This document shows, piece by piece, positions 17,047 through 25,447 of a stretch of 64,000 nt of DNA. Origin of the DNA: Pedobacter sp. R20-19 (lineage in GTDB: Bacteria > Bacteroidota > Bacteroidia > Sphingobacteriales > Sphingobacteriaceae); assembly GCF_000708265.2 (NCBI RefSeq), contig NZ_JCKI01000010.1:83592-147591 (forward strand). Reading direction: 5' to 3'. Position 1 is the stretch's first letter, and every line of letters begins with the position of its first letter. The position numbers and the translations under genes were made by a program. The notes below the pieces were generated by a model. That model searched no databases. It was given only the letters and a program-made list of their open reading frames with translations, and was not told the origin of the DNA.

Positions 17047-18552
17047 ATGATGCGCTTAATCCATTCTTTGATTAGACACTTTATTCTCCTTTTATTCTTA
17101 TTTATAACGACAATTGCTTTAGGGCAAAAAGCATATACAATAGCTGAAATACCTGATCCGAAAAAACAAGATGGTGGCTGGGTAAGTAACCCCGATAAAA
17201 TATTATCGCCTCAAGATATTCTACAAATCAATAGCACCATATCTGAATTTGAAAGCAAAACCAATGTTCAGATGGCTGTTGTAATTGTAAATGATTTCAA
17301 CCATGATCAGGAAGACTTTGATTTTGCTTTTGAGCTTTTTAATACCTGGGGAATTGGCTCCAAAACTGCCAATAACGGCTTATTGCTCTTCATTGCAAAA
17401 GACAGGCGGAAATATCGGTTTATTACAGGCACCGGTGTAGAAGGTGTTTTGCCAGATGTAAAGTTAAAGCATATTGCAGAGCAAAATTTACTCCCTGCCT
17501 TTAGAGAAAATGATTTTGGCAAAGGCATTATTAATACAATAGAGGCTATCGGGATCATTATTTTGAATCCGGAGAACAAATCGGAACTGAATCAGTTTTT
17601 CACGCAAAAAGATAGCAACAGTTCATTGGAAAAGTTTTGGCTCCCTATGCTGCTTATCATTTTAGGCTTTTGGGCTGTTTTTAAAATCGTAGACAAACAA
17701 TCTAATAAGGAAAAGAAATCAAAATCTTCAAAACAGGAAAGTTATGATCCTGCGCTTATAAAAGGCTGTGCTGGCTTTATTATTTTTAGTTTTGTCTTAG
17801 TATTCGCCATTGTATTTTTTGGAGGGTTTGATCTTATTGAAAAAGTAAAACTAGCCCAAATACCCATTATTGTTTTTTTTATTTTGTCCATCATGCTTTT
17901 CTTCAGGTATTTGTTTTTTATTGCCTCCATCAGAAATCAACATCAGGACGATAAAAATTTCTTTAATGCAGTTAAGGCTTTTCATCAGAAAAACTGGTGG
18001 CTGGTCTTTTTTTCTCCACTTATCATTATTACCATCATCAGACATCTAATCAAGAGTGCTAAAACAAATGATCGTTTTAAGCCTGTTCTGGATAGCAAAA
18101 ATGAGGAGATGACCCGTGTTGATAGGGATATTAACATAGAGGGAACGCCTTATTTAACACCCGGCCAACGTAAAGAAGAAAAGGAGAAGGTTTATGATTA
18201 CGACATTTGGGAAAATAAGGGTAAAACAGAACATATTATAAAACAGTGGCCTGCTGAAGAATTTGACAAATTTTTGGAGTGTCCGACTTGCGGATTTAGA
18301 ACTTACCAACTAAATAAAAAAATTACGACTAAATCTGCAACTTATAGCCATGAAGGACAAGCCAAAATCATTAATGAGTGTAGTTTCTGTAAAAAGACTG
18401 AGTTTATTAGGTGGATAACTTTGGCCATGTTGGTGAAATCCAATTCATCATCGGGGTCTTCTTCATCTAGCAGTAGCAGCAGTTCTTCGTCTTCCTCCAG
18501 TAGCTGGGGTGGTGGTAGCAGTAGCGGCGGTGGCACCGGGGGAAGTTGGTAG
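17047..18552 (+). CDS. TPM-domain membrane protein with Cys-pair motif and Ser/Gly tail
   Basis: A 501-residue YgcG-like protein. Signal peptide, then a TPM domain (about 30-175; VSNPDKILSPQDILQINSTI and DRRKYRFITGTGVEGVLPD), which in other bacteria and plants lies in the periplasm or lumen. Hydrophobic segments follow near 198-213, 240-262, 272-295 and 318-336. The C-terminal part has two CxxC pairs (ECPTCGF near 413, ECSFCKK near 444) that look like a zinc ribbon. It ends in a Ser-rich run and a Gly-Ser tail closing with GGTGGSW, as in YgcG proteins. Its role is unknown. Confidence 0.85.
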   Translation: MMRLIHSLIRHFILLLFLFITTIALGQKAYTIAEIPDPKKQDGGWVSNPDKILSPQDILQINSTISEFESKTNVQMAVVIVNDFNHDQEDFDFAFELFNTWGIGSKTANNGLLLFIAKDRRKYRFITGTGVEGVLPDVKLKHIAEQNLLPAFRENDFGKGIINTIEAIGIIILNPENKSELNQFFTQKDSNSSLEKFWLPMLLIILGFWAVFKIVDKQSNKEKKSKSSKQESYDPALIKGCAGFIIFSFVLVFAIVFFGGFDLIEKVKLAQIPIIVFFILSIMLFFRYLFFIASIRNQHQDDKNFFNAVKAFHQKNWWLVFFSPLIIITIIRHLIKSAKTNDRFKPVLDSKNEEMTRVDRDINIEGTPYLTPGQRKEEKEKVYDYDIWENKGKTEHIIKQWPAEEFDKFLECPTCGFRTYQLNKKITTKSATYSHEGQAKIINECSFCKKTEFIRWITLAMLVKSNSSSGSSSSSSSSSSSSSSSSWGGGSSSGGGTGGSW

Positions 18553-18681
18553 CGAGACGACATTTTAACTGTTTTCTATGCCTAATTAAAAGTATTTTCT
18601 AATTTTGACTTGCTTAGCACGATGTTTGCGCTTTGCGCCATTACCCAATCACCCTTAAACTAATTGCATAATCACATCATG

Positions 18682-19659
18682 ATGAATAGAATTTTCTTTA
18701 TATTAATTGCCCTTTTTGTTTTCTCCACGCGTGTTATTGCTCAGGATACCTATCGTGTAACGGCTGATGAATTACGGGTTAGGGAAACCAATAACCCTAA
18801 AAGTAAGGTTATAGGCTCTATTATGCAAAATGGAAAGGTTGAGGTTATAGACACCACGAATGCGAAATTCTATAAGGTTAAAATAAAAAACCGTGAAGGC
18901 TGGGCAAGTAAAGATTTTATTCAAAAAACTTCAGTTACAAAACCAGCAGTACCTCAAGCGAATGCGCCTGCACCAAATGCAACAACCAGTTCTACAGCAG
19001 ATGTGATTTATCGGGTAACTACCGATAACCTGAGAGTAAGGGAAAGGGCTGATGCTAAAAGTAAGATAACCGGATATTTACCTGAAAATGAAAATGTGGC
19101 TGTAATTGATTCAACGAATGCCAGTTATTTTAAAATTAAAGTAAGTAATGGCGAAGGTTGGGTAAGTAAGTCATTTTTGGTTAGGGTTTCGCCAATTACT
19201 AAACCTGCTGCTGCAAAAACAGGTGTTTCTGTTGAAGTACCAAAAATTGCTAAAGATTATTCTAATATTATTCTTTTCGCTATAGTTGCACTGGTTTTTG
19301 GCACTATCCTTTATTTTATCTTTAAATATTCCAATCAGAATAAAATACTAATTGGTATTTCTGCAATAGTAGTTCTGGTGGTTGTTTATTTTTGCTTTGT
19401 TACTTTTATACAGCCAAAAAAAGTTTCAGGAACATATGTCAGCGATAGTGATACACAATATAAAACCTTCGATTTCGGCACTCAGGATTCTGTATTAGTG
19501 AAAGACACTTACACGGATTCTACTTTTAAAGCAAAGTATGTTATTGAAGGAGACATGATCAAACTTTATGATCAGCAAAATATGATCTTACTATTGATTA
19601 GAGATGAACAAACCTTGGTTGGAGAAGGATTTACCAGGGGAACTTTTACAAAGAAGTAG
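18682..19659 (+). CDS. Bacterial SH3 domain protein, membrane-anchored
   Basis: Signal peptide (NRIFFILIALFVFSTRVIAQ) followed by two bacterial SH3 (SH3b) repeats with the same core (YRVTADELRVRE and YRVTTDNLRVRE, each closing with NREGWASKDF or NGEGWVSKSF), joined by a Pro/Ala-rich linker. Two transmembrane helices follow near residues 190-240, then a short C-terminal domain of unknown fold. SH3b repeats usually bind cell-wall peptides. I take the ATG at 18682; an ATG one codon earlier is equally possible, and an upstream TTG is unlikely because the signal peptide begins here. Confidence 0.85.
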   Translation: MNRIFFILIALFVFSTRVIAQDTYRVTADELRVRETNNPKSKVIGSIMQNGKVEVIDTTNAKFYKVKIKNREGWASKDFIQKTSVTKPAVPQANAPAPNATTSSTADVIYRVTTDNLRVRERADAKSKITGYLPENENVAVIDSTNASYFKIKVSNGEGWVSKSFLVRVSPITKPAAAKTGVSVEVPKIAKDYSNIILFAIVALVFGTILYFIFKYSNQNKILIGISAIVVLVVVYFCFVTFIQPKKVSGTYVSDSDTQYKTFDFGTQDSVLVKDTYTDSTFKAKYVIEGDMIKLYDQQNMILLLIRDEQTLVGEGFTRGTFTKK

Positions 19660-19673
19660 GGCTATAAAATTTG

Positions 19674-19681
19674 TATATTTG
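19674..19681 (+). promoter_or_regulatory. Putative antitoxin -7 box
   Basis: TATATTTG fits TAnnTTTG and ends 5 nt before the antitoxin ATG, implying an almost leaderless mRNA. Confidence 0.45.
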
Positions 19682-19686
19682 GTATT

Positions 19687-19911
19687 ATGAAAGTATTATT
19701 AGAGATTCCAGATCACAAAGCATCTTATTTATTGGATGTGCTGAATAGCATTCCTTATGTTAAAGCTAAAAAAATTATTGAGCCTAAGGATCTTTTAATA
19801 GCAGAAATAAAAAAAGCCGTTGAAGAACTTAAATTGATCAAGCAGGGTAAATTGGAAGGAATATCAGCAAAGCAGCTGCTTGATGAATTATGCTGTTATA
19901 GCAGTTCCTAG
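19687..19911 (+). CDS. Antitoxin of a RelE/ParE-type system
   Basis: A 74-residue protein, first in a toxin-antitoxin pair. The N-terminus MKVLLEIPDHKASYLLDVL and the following charged helix (EIKKAVEELKLIKQGK) match small antitoxins that accompany RelE/ParE toxins in Bacteroidota; no DNA-binding motif is obvious. The toxin frame begins inside its last codons at 19883 (overlap of 29 bases), the usual arrangement. The antitoxin is intact although the toxin has a stop at codon 14. Confidence 0.72.
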   Translation: MKVLLEIPDHKASYLLDVLNSIPYVKAKKIIEPKDLLIAEIKKAVEELKLIKQGKLEGISAKQLLDELCCYSSS

Positions 19912-20212
19912 TTTCAGAAGGTAGCTTAAAAAACTTTCAAAGAAATATCATTCACTAAAGGCAGATTTAGCTGTCTTATTCGATGACTTAGAAAAAAACC
20001 CCGCGATAGGTACTCCTATTGGCAAAAACTGCTTTAAAATTCGAATTGCAATTACATCCAAAGGTAAAGGCAAATCAGGCGGAGCCCGAGTTATTACAAA
20101 CTTTATAATCACTGAGTCCACAGTTTATCTACTTTCCATTTATGATAAATCTGAGCAAGATAACATTTCTGATAAGGAGCTTCTTGAGCTATTAAAAGAA
20201 ATATCAGGATAA
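19883..20212 (+). pseudogene. RelE/ParE family toxin, interrupted by a TAG at codon 14
   Basis: The frame from ATG 19883 reads MNYAVIAVPSFRR, then TAG at 19922-19924. It then runs open to TAA at 20210-20212, a total of 110 codons. After the stop it continues LKKLSKKYHSLKADL, GTPIGKNCFKIRIAI, KGKSGGARVIT and VYLLSIYDKSE, the conserved core of RelE/ParE-type toxins (TSKGKGKSGGARVI loop, YDKSE near the end). No ATG, GTG or TTG follows the stop in the next codons, so restart is unlikely. Everything else is conserved, which indicates recent inactivation by one base change, a sequencing error, or rare readthrough. The antitoxin upstream is intact. Confidence 0.8.
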
Positions 20213-20478
20213 CTTTTCTGCTTTGCATATTTATCAATTTAAACCCGTTAGAGCGAATAGCATATAGCACAGCGAGGACTATTAGCAATAATGGGACTGT
20301 TGCGTCCAAAGAATTAACGCACACTCATTTCTAAATAATTGAGAAAAATCACATTCATATTATTGAATTATACAAATTAGATGCTGAAATAAATTTAGCA
20401 TGATGAATGTAGAATCTTAATAACCTAAAAATCAGCAACATTTATTAAAAAAATCTTTTCTATTAATTAAAAAATTTT

Positions 20479-20486
20479 TACCTTTG
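20479..20486 (+). promoter_or_regulatory. rpsA -7 box
   Basis: TACCTTTG fits TAnnTTTG, with TTTT at the -33 position (20456-20459, 19-bp spacer). The transcript would start near 20490, at the hairpin CCCTA-AA-TAGGG. Confidence 0.55.
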
Positions 20487-20490
20487 CAGT

Positions 20491-20512
20491 CCCTAAATAG
20501 GGAAAAAAGGAG
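20491..20512 (+). promoter_or_regulatory. 5' hairpin plus unusual Shine-Dalgarno of rpsA
   Basis: A perfect small hairpin CCCTA-AA-TAGGG (20491-20502) is followed by AAGGAG (20507-20512), 11 nt before the ATG. Strong Shine-Dalgarno sequences are rare in this phylum and in this window, so the site stands out. The hairpin would sit at the 5' end of the mRNA, where ribosomal protein S1 could act on its own message (inference). Confidence 0.5.
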
Positions 20513-20523
20513 ATAATTAATTA

Positions 20524-22458
20524 ATGGCTAAAAAACAAGTAGCAGAAAAAGAATTAGCAGCTAAAACAGCTGAACTTCAGGGAGAAGGCGGACGCCTGAC
20601 TGAAAAAGAAACTATTGAATCAGAAGCTGATTCAGTTTCGATCGAATCGATCAAATCATCATTAGCAACACCAACCGAAGATTTCGACTGGGATGCAGAT
20701 GAAAAAGTTTTCGGTAATTACAATGATGCAGACCGTAAAAAGTTTGAAGATATGTATGCCGGAACATTCAATCAGATCACTAAAGGTGAAATCATCAGCG
20801 GTATTGTTGTTTCAATTAACAACAAAGATGTAGTATTAAACGTTGGTTTTAAATCAGACGGTTTAGTTTCTACTTCAGAATTCCGTGATACACCAGATCT
20901 TAAAATCGGCGATTCAGTTGACGTTTTCGTTGAAGCACCAGAAGATGCTAACGGTCAGTTGATCCTTTCCCGCAAAAGAGCAAAAACCCAAAGATCATGG
21001 GAAGCAATTAATGAGGCGCTTGAAAATGATAGAATCATCAATGGTTTCGTTAAGAGCCGTACTAAAGGTGGTTTAATTGTTGATATCATGGGCGTTGAGG
21101 CTTTCTTACCAGGATCTCAGATTGATATTAAACCTATCCGCGATTACGATGTATACGTGGGTAAAACAATGGAATTTAAAGTTGTTAAAATTAACCATGA
21201 GTTTAAAAACGTTGTCGTTTCTCATAAAGTGTTAATTGAAGACGATTTAGAAAGCCAAAAAGTAGAAATCGTTTCTAAATTAGAAAAAGGACAAGTACTA
21301 GAAGGTACTGTTAAAAATATTACTGATTTCGGTGTGTTCATCGATTTAGGTGGTGTTGATGGTTTACTTCACATTACTGATATTTCTTGGGGCCGCATAG
21401 AGCATCCAAAAGAAGTATTATCATTAGATGAAAAAATCAACGTGGTTGTTTTAGATTTTGATGATGAGAAAAAACGTATTGCTTTAGGCTTAAAACAATT
21501 AACTCCACACCCTTGGGAGAATTTAGATGCTAACTTAGCTGTTGGTTCTAAAGTAAAAGGAAAAATCGTAACTGTTGCAGATTACGGAGCTTTCTTAGAA
21601 ATCATCCCAGGTGTTGAAGGTTTAATACACGTTTCTGAAATGAGCTGGTCACAAAACTTAAGAAATCCACAAGAATTCTTAAAAGTAGGTGATGAGATCG
21701 AAGCTGAAGTTTTAACTTTAGATAGAGACGAACGCAAAATGAGCTTAGGTATTAAACAATTATCTAATGATCCATGGCAAGAAGTAGCTGCTAAATTCCC
21801 TGTGGGAAGCAAGCACCAGGCTACTGTTAAAAACATGACTAACTTCGGTGTTTTTGTTGAAATCGAAGAAGGTATTGATGGTTTAATCCACATCTCTGAC
21901 TTATCATGGTCTAAAAAAGTAAACCACCCTAACGAATTCACTAAAGTTGGTGATGTGTTAGATGTAGTTGTTTTAGAGTTAGACGTTGATAACCGTAAAT
22001 TAAGCTTAGGTCACAAACAATTGGAAGAAAACCCTTGGGATACTTTCGAAACGATCTTTACTTTAGATTCAGTTCACCAAGGTACTGTTGTTAAAGTAAC
22101 GGATAAAGGTGCTGTGATTGCTTTACCATATGGTGTAGAAGGTTTCGTACCAACTAAACACATGGTTAAAGAAGATGGTACTTCAGTTAAAGCTGAAGAA
22201 ACTAACGACTTCAAAATCATCGAGTTTAACAAAGAAGCTAAACGCATCGTTGTTTCTCACGCTCGTATTTGGGAAGAAGTTAAAGCTGAAGCTGTAGCAG
22301 AAGAAAGAAATGCTAAAAAGAAAGAAGCTAAAGCGGCTGTAACTGCGGTTAAAAAAGTTAAAGATTCTGTAGAGAAATCTACTTTAGGAGATTTAGACGT
22401 ATTGGCTCAATTGAAATCGCAATTAGAAGGCGAAGAAAGCAAAGCTAAAAAAGGCTAG
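20524..22458 (+). CDS. rpsA: 30S ribosomal protein S1
   Basis: A 644-residue RNA-binding protein of the small ribosomal subunit that helps load mRNA. After an acidic N-terminal extension of about 85 residues it has six S1 (OB-fold) domains at roughly 88-155, 170-237, 255-327, 340-415, 427-502 and 515-585. Domains 3-5 carry the clearest motif (for example TDFGVFIDLGGVDGLLHITD). A Lys/Ala/Glu-rich tail follows. The extension and tail make it longer than the E. coli protein (557 residues), as is usual in Bacteroidota. It has its own promoter and terminator and so appears monocistronic. Confidence 0.97.
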   Translation: MAKKQVAEKELAAKTAELQGEGGRLTEKETIESEADSVSIESIKSSLATPTEDFDWDADEKVFGNYNDADRKKFEDMYAGTFNQITKGEIISGIVVSINNKDVVLNVGFKSDGLVSTSEFRDTPDLKIGDSVDVFVEAPEDANGQLILSRKRAKTQRSWEAINEALENDRIINGFVKSRTKGGLIVDIMGVEAFLPGSQIDIKPIRDYDVYVGKTMEFKVVKINHEFKNVVVSHKVLIEDDLESQKVEIVSKLEKGQVLEGTVKNITDFGVFIDLGGVDGLLHITDISWGRIEHPKEVLSLDEKINVVVLDFDDEKKRIALGLKQLTPHPWENLDANLAVGSKVKGKIVTVADYGAFLEIIPGVEGLIHVSEMSWSQNLRNPQEFLKVGDEIEAEVLTLDRDERKMSLGIKQLSNDPWQEVAAKFPVGSKHQATVKNMTNFGVFVEIEEGIDGLIHISDLSWSKKVNHPNEFTKVGDVLDVVVLELDVDNRKLSLGHKQLEENPWDTFETIFTLDSVHQGTVVKVTDKGAVIALPYGVEGFVPTKHMVKEDGTSVKAEETNDFKIIEFNKEAKRIVVSHARIWEEVKAEAVAEERNAKKKEAKAAVTAVKKVKDSVEKSTLGDLDVLAQLKSQLEGEESKAKKG

Positions 22459-22479
22459 TTCTTTTTAACTGATAAATTT

Positions 22480-22513
22480 AATCCCGATAGCGAAAGTTAT
22501 CGGGATTTTTTTT
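22480..22513 (+). terminator. rpsA terminator
   Basis: A 10-bp stem (22480-22489 with 22498-22507) encloses an 8-nt loop and is followed by a run of T to 22513. It lies 21 bp after the rpsA stop. Confidence 0.88.
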
Positions 22514-22576
22514 GCAGCAAAATCTATAAAGTTTTAAAAACCTTATAGGTTTAAATATTCATACGTTTGAAATTAT

Positions 22577-22584
22577 TACTTTTG
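22577..22584 (+). promoter_or_regulatory. Putative -7 box of the GH20 gene
   Basis: TACTTTTG fits TAnnTTTG, 17 nt before the ATG at 22602. No matching -33 TTTG. Confidence 0.4.
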
Positions 22585-22601
22585 AAAAGGAAAACAACCC
22601 T

Positions 22602-24275
22602 ATGATAAAGAAAATTATACTCCTGTTTTTATTGACTGCTTTTGCTTTGAAAATTTCTGCTCAGCAAGTAAACATTATTCCTCAGCCTGTAAAACTGACA
22701 TTAAATACTACTCTATCACCCTTCACAATAGATAACAATACTCAGATTATTGCGCCAGATTCCTTAAATAACAGCGTTGAATTTTTCAAAAATTATCTTT
22801 TAAAATATTATGGAATCGTAATCGGCGGAGATAGTACTTTCAATAAAAAAGGTAACATCATCAAACTGGAAATAAACGCGATCAAAACCGTAAATCCAGA
22901 TCGGTATGAGCTTTCTTCAGACGATAAACAAATCAGAGTCAGTGCTTCATCTCCAAAAGGAATTTTCTACGGCATCCAAACTTTAATTCAATTGTTACCG
23001 TATTCCCGTAAAGCTTTTCCTATTCAAATCCATGCCGTTTCTATTGTCGATTATCCTCGTTTTGATTACCGCGGAATGCACTTGGATGTGAGTCGGCATT
23101 TTTTCGATGTGGCTTTTGTAAAGCAATATATTGATTACTTAGCACTTCATAAAATGAATTATTTCCACTGGCATTTAACTGATGATCATGGATGGAGAAT
23201 CGAAATAAAAAAATATCCAAAACTGACTGAAATAGGTGCCTGGAGAGATGGTAGCATTATTGGCTTGTGGCCTGGAAAAGGAAATGAAAATATAAAATAT
23301 CAAGTATTGCCATCAGAAGTAAAAATTACACCAAAGGATGCCAAGATTAAAACTGATGAGATTCGCTACGGTGGTTTTTACACCCAGGAACAAATTAAAG
23401 AAGTAGTTGATTATGCCGCTAAACGTTACATCACCATTATTCCTGAAATAGAAATGCCTGCCCACAGTATGGCTCTACTAGCAGCTTATCCAGAACTTGG
23501 CACTGAACCTAATAAAAAATATGAAGTTGCCCAAACCTGGGGTATGATGAATAAGTATAACAATGTACTTCAAGCTTCTGATACTACTTTTAAATTTCTC
23601 GAAAATGTTTTAACGGAAGTGATGGCATTATTTCCCTCACCCTATATCCACATCGGTGGCGATGAAGCATCTAAAATTTGGTGGAAACAATCTGAGGTTT
23701 CTCAACAAATTATTAAAGCGAACGGATTAAAAAATGAAAGTGAGTTACAAAGTAATTTCATTAGAAGAATGGAAAAATTTGTGAACAGTAAAGGTAAAAC
23801 CATTATCGGCTGGAACGAGATTTTGCAGGGTGGATTGGCTCCAAATGCCGTAGTGATGAGCTGGCAAGGAGAAAAAGGCGGTATGGAAGCTGCTAAGCAA
23901 CAACATAAAGCCATTATGACGCCAGAAGATAAACTTTACTTTAACCATGCTCAATTTATTAAAGAAGACAGTTTAACGGCAGGTAAAGCCTCTTTGCTTA
24001 TTAATGTTTACAATTACGAACCAATACCTGCTGAATTAAACAATGAACAGGCTAAATACATTTGGGGCGGCCAAGGTTGTTTATGGAGTGAGTATATTAC
24101 TAATCCAGCGAAAGTTCAATACCAGCTCTTTCCGCGATTAGATGCCTTGAGCGAAGTTTTATGGAGCCCTAGAGAAAAAAGAAATTATCCCGATTTTCAA
24201 AAAAGGTTGAGAACTCAATTTAAACGCTATGATTTGATGGGTATCACTTATTCCAAAAAATATCTCGAAAATTAA
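22602..24275 (+). CDS. Beta-N-acetylhexosaminidase (GH20)
   Basis: Exported glycoside hydrolase that releases terminal N-acetylglucosamine or N-acetylgalactosamine. Signal peptide (KIILLFLLTAFALKISAQ), a GH20b N-terminal domain (about 25-150), then the catalytic TIM barrel (about 150-520), beginning with DYPRFDYRGMHLDVSRHFF. HIGGDEAS at 350-357 contains the catalytic pair D354-E355, which uses the substrate acetamido group. MSWQGEKGG and a late WGGQGCLWSEY line the pocket. No C-terminal binding module. It overlaps the convergent AraC gene by 4 bases at the stop codons. Confidence 0.95.
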   Translation: MIKKIILLFLLTAFALKISAQQVNIIPQPVKLTLNTTLSPFTIDNNTQIIAPDSLNNSVEFFKNYLLKYYGIVIGGDSTFNKKGNIIKLEINAIKTVNPDRYELSSDDKQIRVSASSPKGIFYGIQTLIQLLPYSRKAFPIQIHAVSIVDYPRFDYRGMHLDVSRHFFDVAFVKQYIDYLALHKMNYFHWHLTDDHGWRIEIKKYPKLTEIGAWRDGSIIGLWPGKGNENIKYQVLPSEVKITPKDAKIKTDEIRYGGFYTQEQIKEVVDYAAKRYITIIPEIEMPAHSMALLAAYPELGTEPNKKYEVAQTWGMMNKYNNVLQASDTTFKFLENVLTEVMALFPSPYIHIGGDEASKIWWKQSEVSQQIIKANGLKNESELQSNFIRRMEKFVNSKGKTIIGWNEILQGGLAPNAVVMSWQGEKGGMEAAKQQHKAIMTPEDKLYFNHAQFIKEDSLTAGKASLLINVYNYEPIPAELNNEQAKYIWGGQGCLWSEYITNPAKVQYQLFPRLDALSEVLWSPREKRNYPDFQKRLRTQFKRYDLMGITYSKKYLEN

Positions 24276-25198
24276 TGAATGAGCTGTTTTGCAATTTGTA
24301 ATTGATAAGTACCAGGTGTCATCCCAACAACCTTCTTAAAAGTTCTGATAAAGTAATTGGCATCATTAAATCCTAATTCATAACTAATTGAAGCTACTTT
24401 TGCACCAGATTGAGCCAATAGAACCTTCGCTCTATTTATTTTTTCAGTTAATATAAAATCATTCGGACTAATGCCTAACTCCCGTTTAAACAACCTGTAA
24501 AAACTTGCTTTGCTCATACAAGCTTTATCACTTAAACTCTTGATACTAATTTTCTCGCTTAAATTTGATTTAATATAATTCATTACAAAAGCCAATGGAT
24601 TTTGATTTAAATTATAGGTCTCCTCACCAATAGCTTTAAGGTTTTGCGTTTGCATAATCCTAACCAGGAGTTCTTTCAAAGTTAAATCTGCCAGTACATC
24701 TTTCTCTTTTGCACCTTCTGAACAAATTCTGATCACTTTATTAATGAGATAGGCAATTTCTTGATTGTTGTAAAAATGATATTCATCGTAATTTAATAAC
24801 CACTTTTCATTGCTTCCCTCTTTAGGAAAAAATTCATTCAGGTAAGCGATTGTTTTTTTAATCTGATCCTGATCGATAGCCAATGCTATACATTGCGTTG
24901 GGCTGAGTTGGCTTGCTTCAGGAAAATCAATTTTCATGGTTACTGAAGGCGGAACAATCACCGTTTGTCCTGGAAAATAATCAAATCCTTTTTTGTCAAA
25001 GAGGTGCATTACCTTTTTGCCTCGCAGCATACTGGTAATCACGAAATCATTAAAAGTTAGTGGCACCAGGTAAGATTCGGCATAGGTTTCAAATACGCTT
25101 AATTCGCAATGTGATAAAGTATATGAAGTTCTGTTTTCAACTAATGTTTGTAATTTTTCAGTTTTACTTAAACTGACCTGGTCTAATACATGTGGCAT
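24272..25198 (-). CDS. AraC family transcriptional regulator
   Basis: A 308-residue regulator with an N-terminal cupin-like ligand-binding part (about 15-180; YFPGQTVIVPPSVTMKIDFPE) and a C-terminal double helix-turn-helix (about 205-305; IKSLSDKACMSKASFYRLFKRELGISPNDFI and ISYELGFNDANYFIRTFKKVVGMTPGTYQ). It is divergent from the aldehyde dehydrogenase gene, 249 bp away, and very likely controls it together with DUF779 (inference from the arrangement). Its 3' end overlaps the GH20 stop by 4 bases. Confidence 0.93.
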   Translation of the reverse strand: MPHVLDQVSLSKTEKLQTLVENRTSYTLSHCELSVFETYAESYLVPLTFNDFVITSMLRGKKVMHLFDKKGFDYFPGQTVIVPPSVTMKIDFPEASQLSPTQCIALAIDQDQIKKTIAYLNEFFPKEGSNEKWLLNYDEYHFYNNQEIAYLINKVIRICSEGAKEKDVLADLTLKELLVRIMQTQNLKAIGEETYNLNQNPLAFVMNYIKSNLSEKISIKSLSDKACMSKASFYRLFKRELGISPNDFILTEKINRAKVLLAQSGAKVASISYELGFNDANYFIRTFKKVVGMTPGTYQLQIAKQLIH

Positions 25199-25447
25199 AA
25201 CGATAAAGATTTTGGTTAGAGCGCTTTGCTATTACTCAAATATATCGATAAGTATTTCACAAAGGTTACATATACTGCAACAATAATGCTATTACTTGAT
25301 GCAATTATACTACCTCTACAAGCAGGTTTGCCATTAGGTTTGCTATAACCAAATCTTTTAGTCACGAAAGGTATGATGGATAATTTTAACAGAATGAAAA
25401 ATCTTTTAAAATATCGATGATATTTTTCAACCTTAAAAAATATAATT
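25199..25447. promoter_or_regulatory. Divergent control region of AraC / aldehyde dehydrogenase
   Basis: Contains a 12-bp-spaced direct repeat AGGTTTGC (25324-25331 and 25336-25343), the second overlapping a -7-like TAGGTTTG (25335-25342). It also holds a perfect palindrome AAAATATC-GAT-GATATTTT (25408-25426) in the leader. Either could be the AraC-type operator; neither is proven. Confidence 0.4.

Larger units (their letters stand above)
20213..20523. other. Intergenic region before rpsA
   Basis: About 310 bp, A+T-rich. The right end holds the rpsA -7 box, a short hairpin and a Shine-Dalgarno sequence. The left 240 bases show no gene or clear repeat. Confidence 0.5.
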
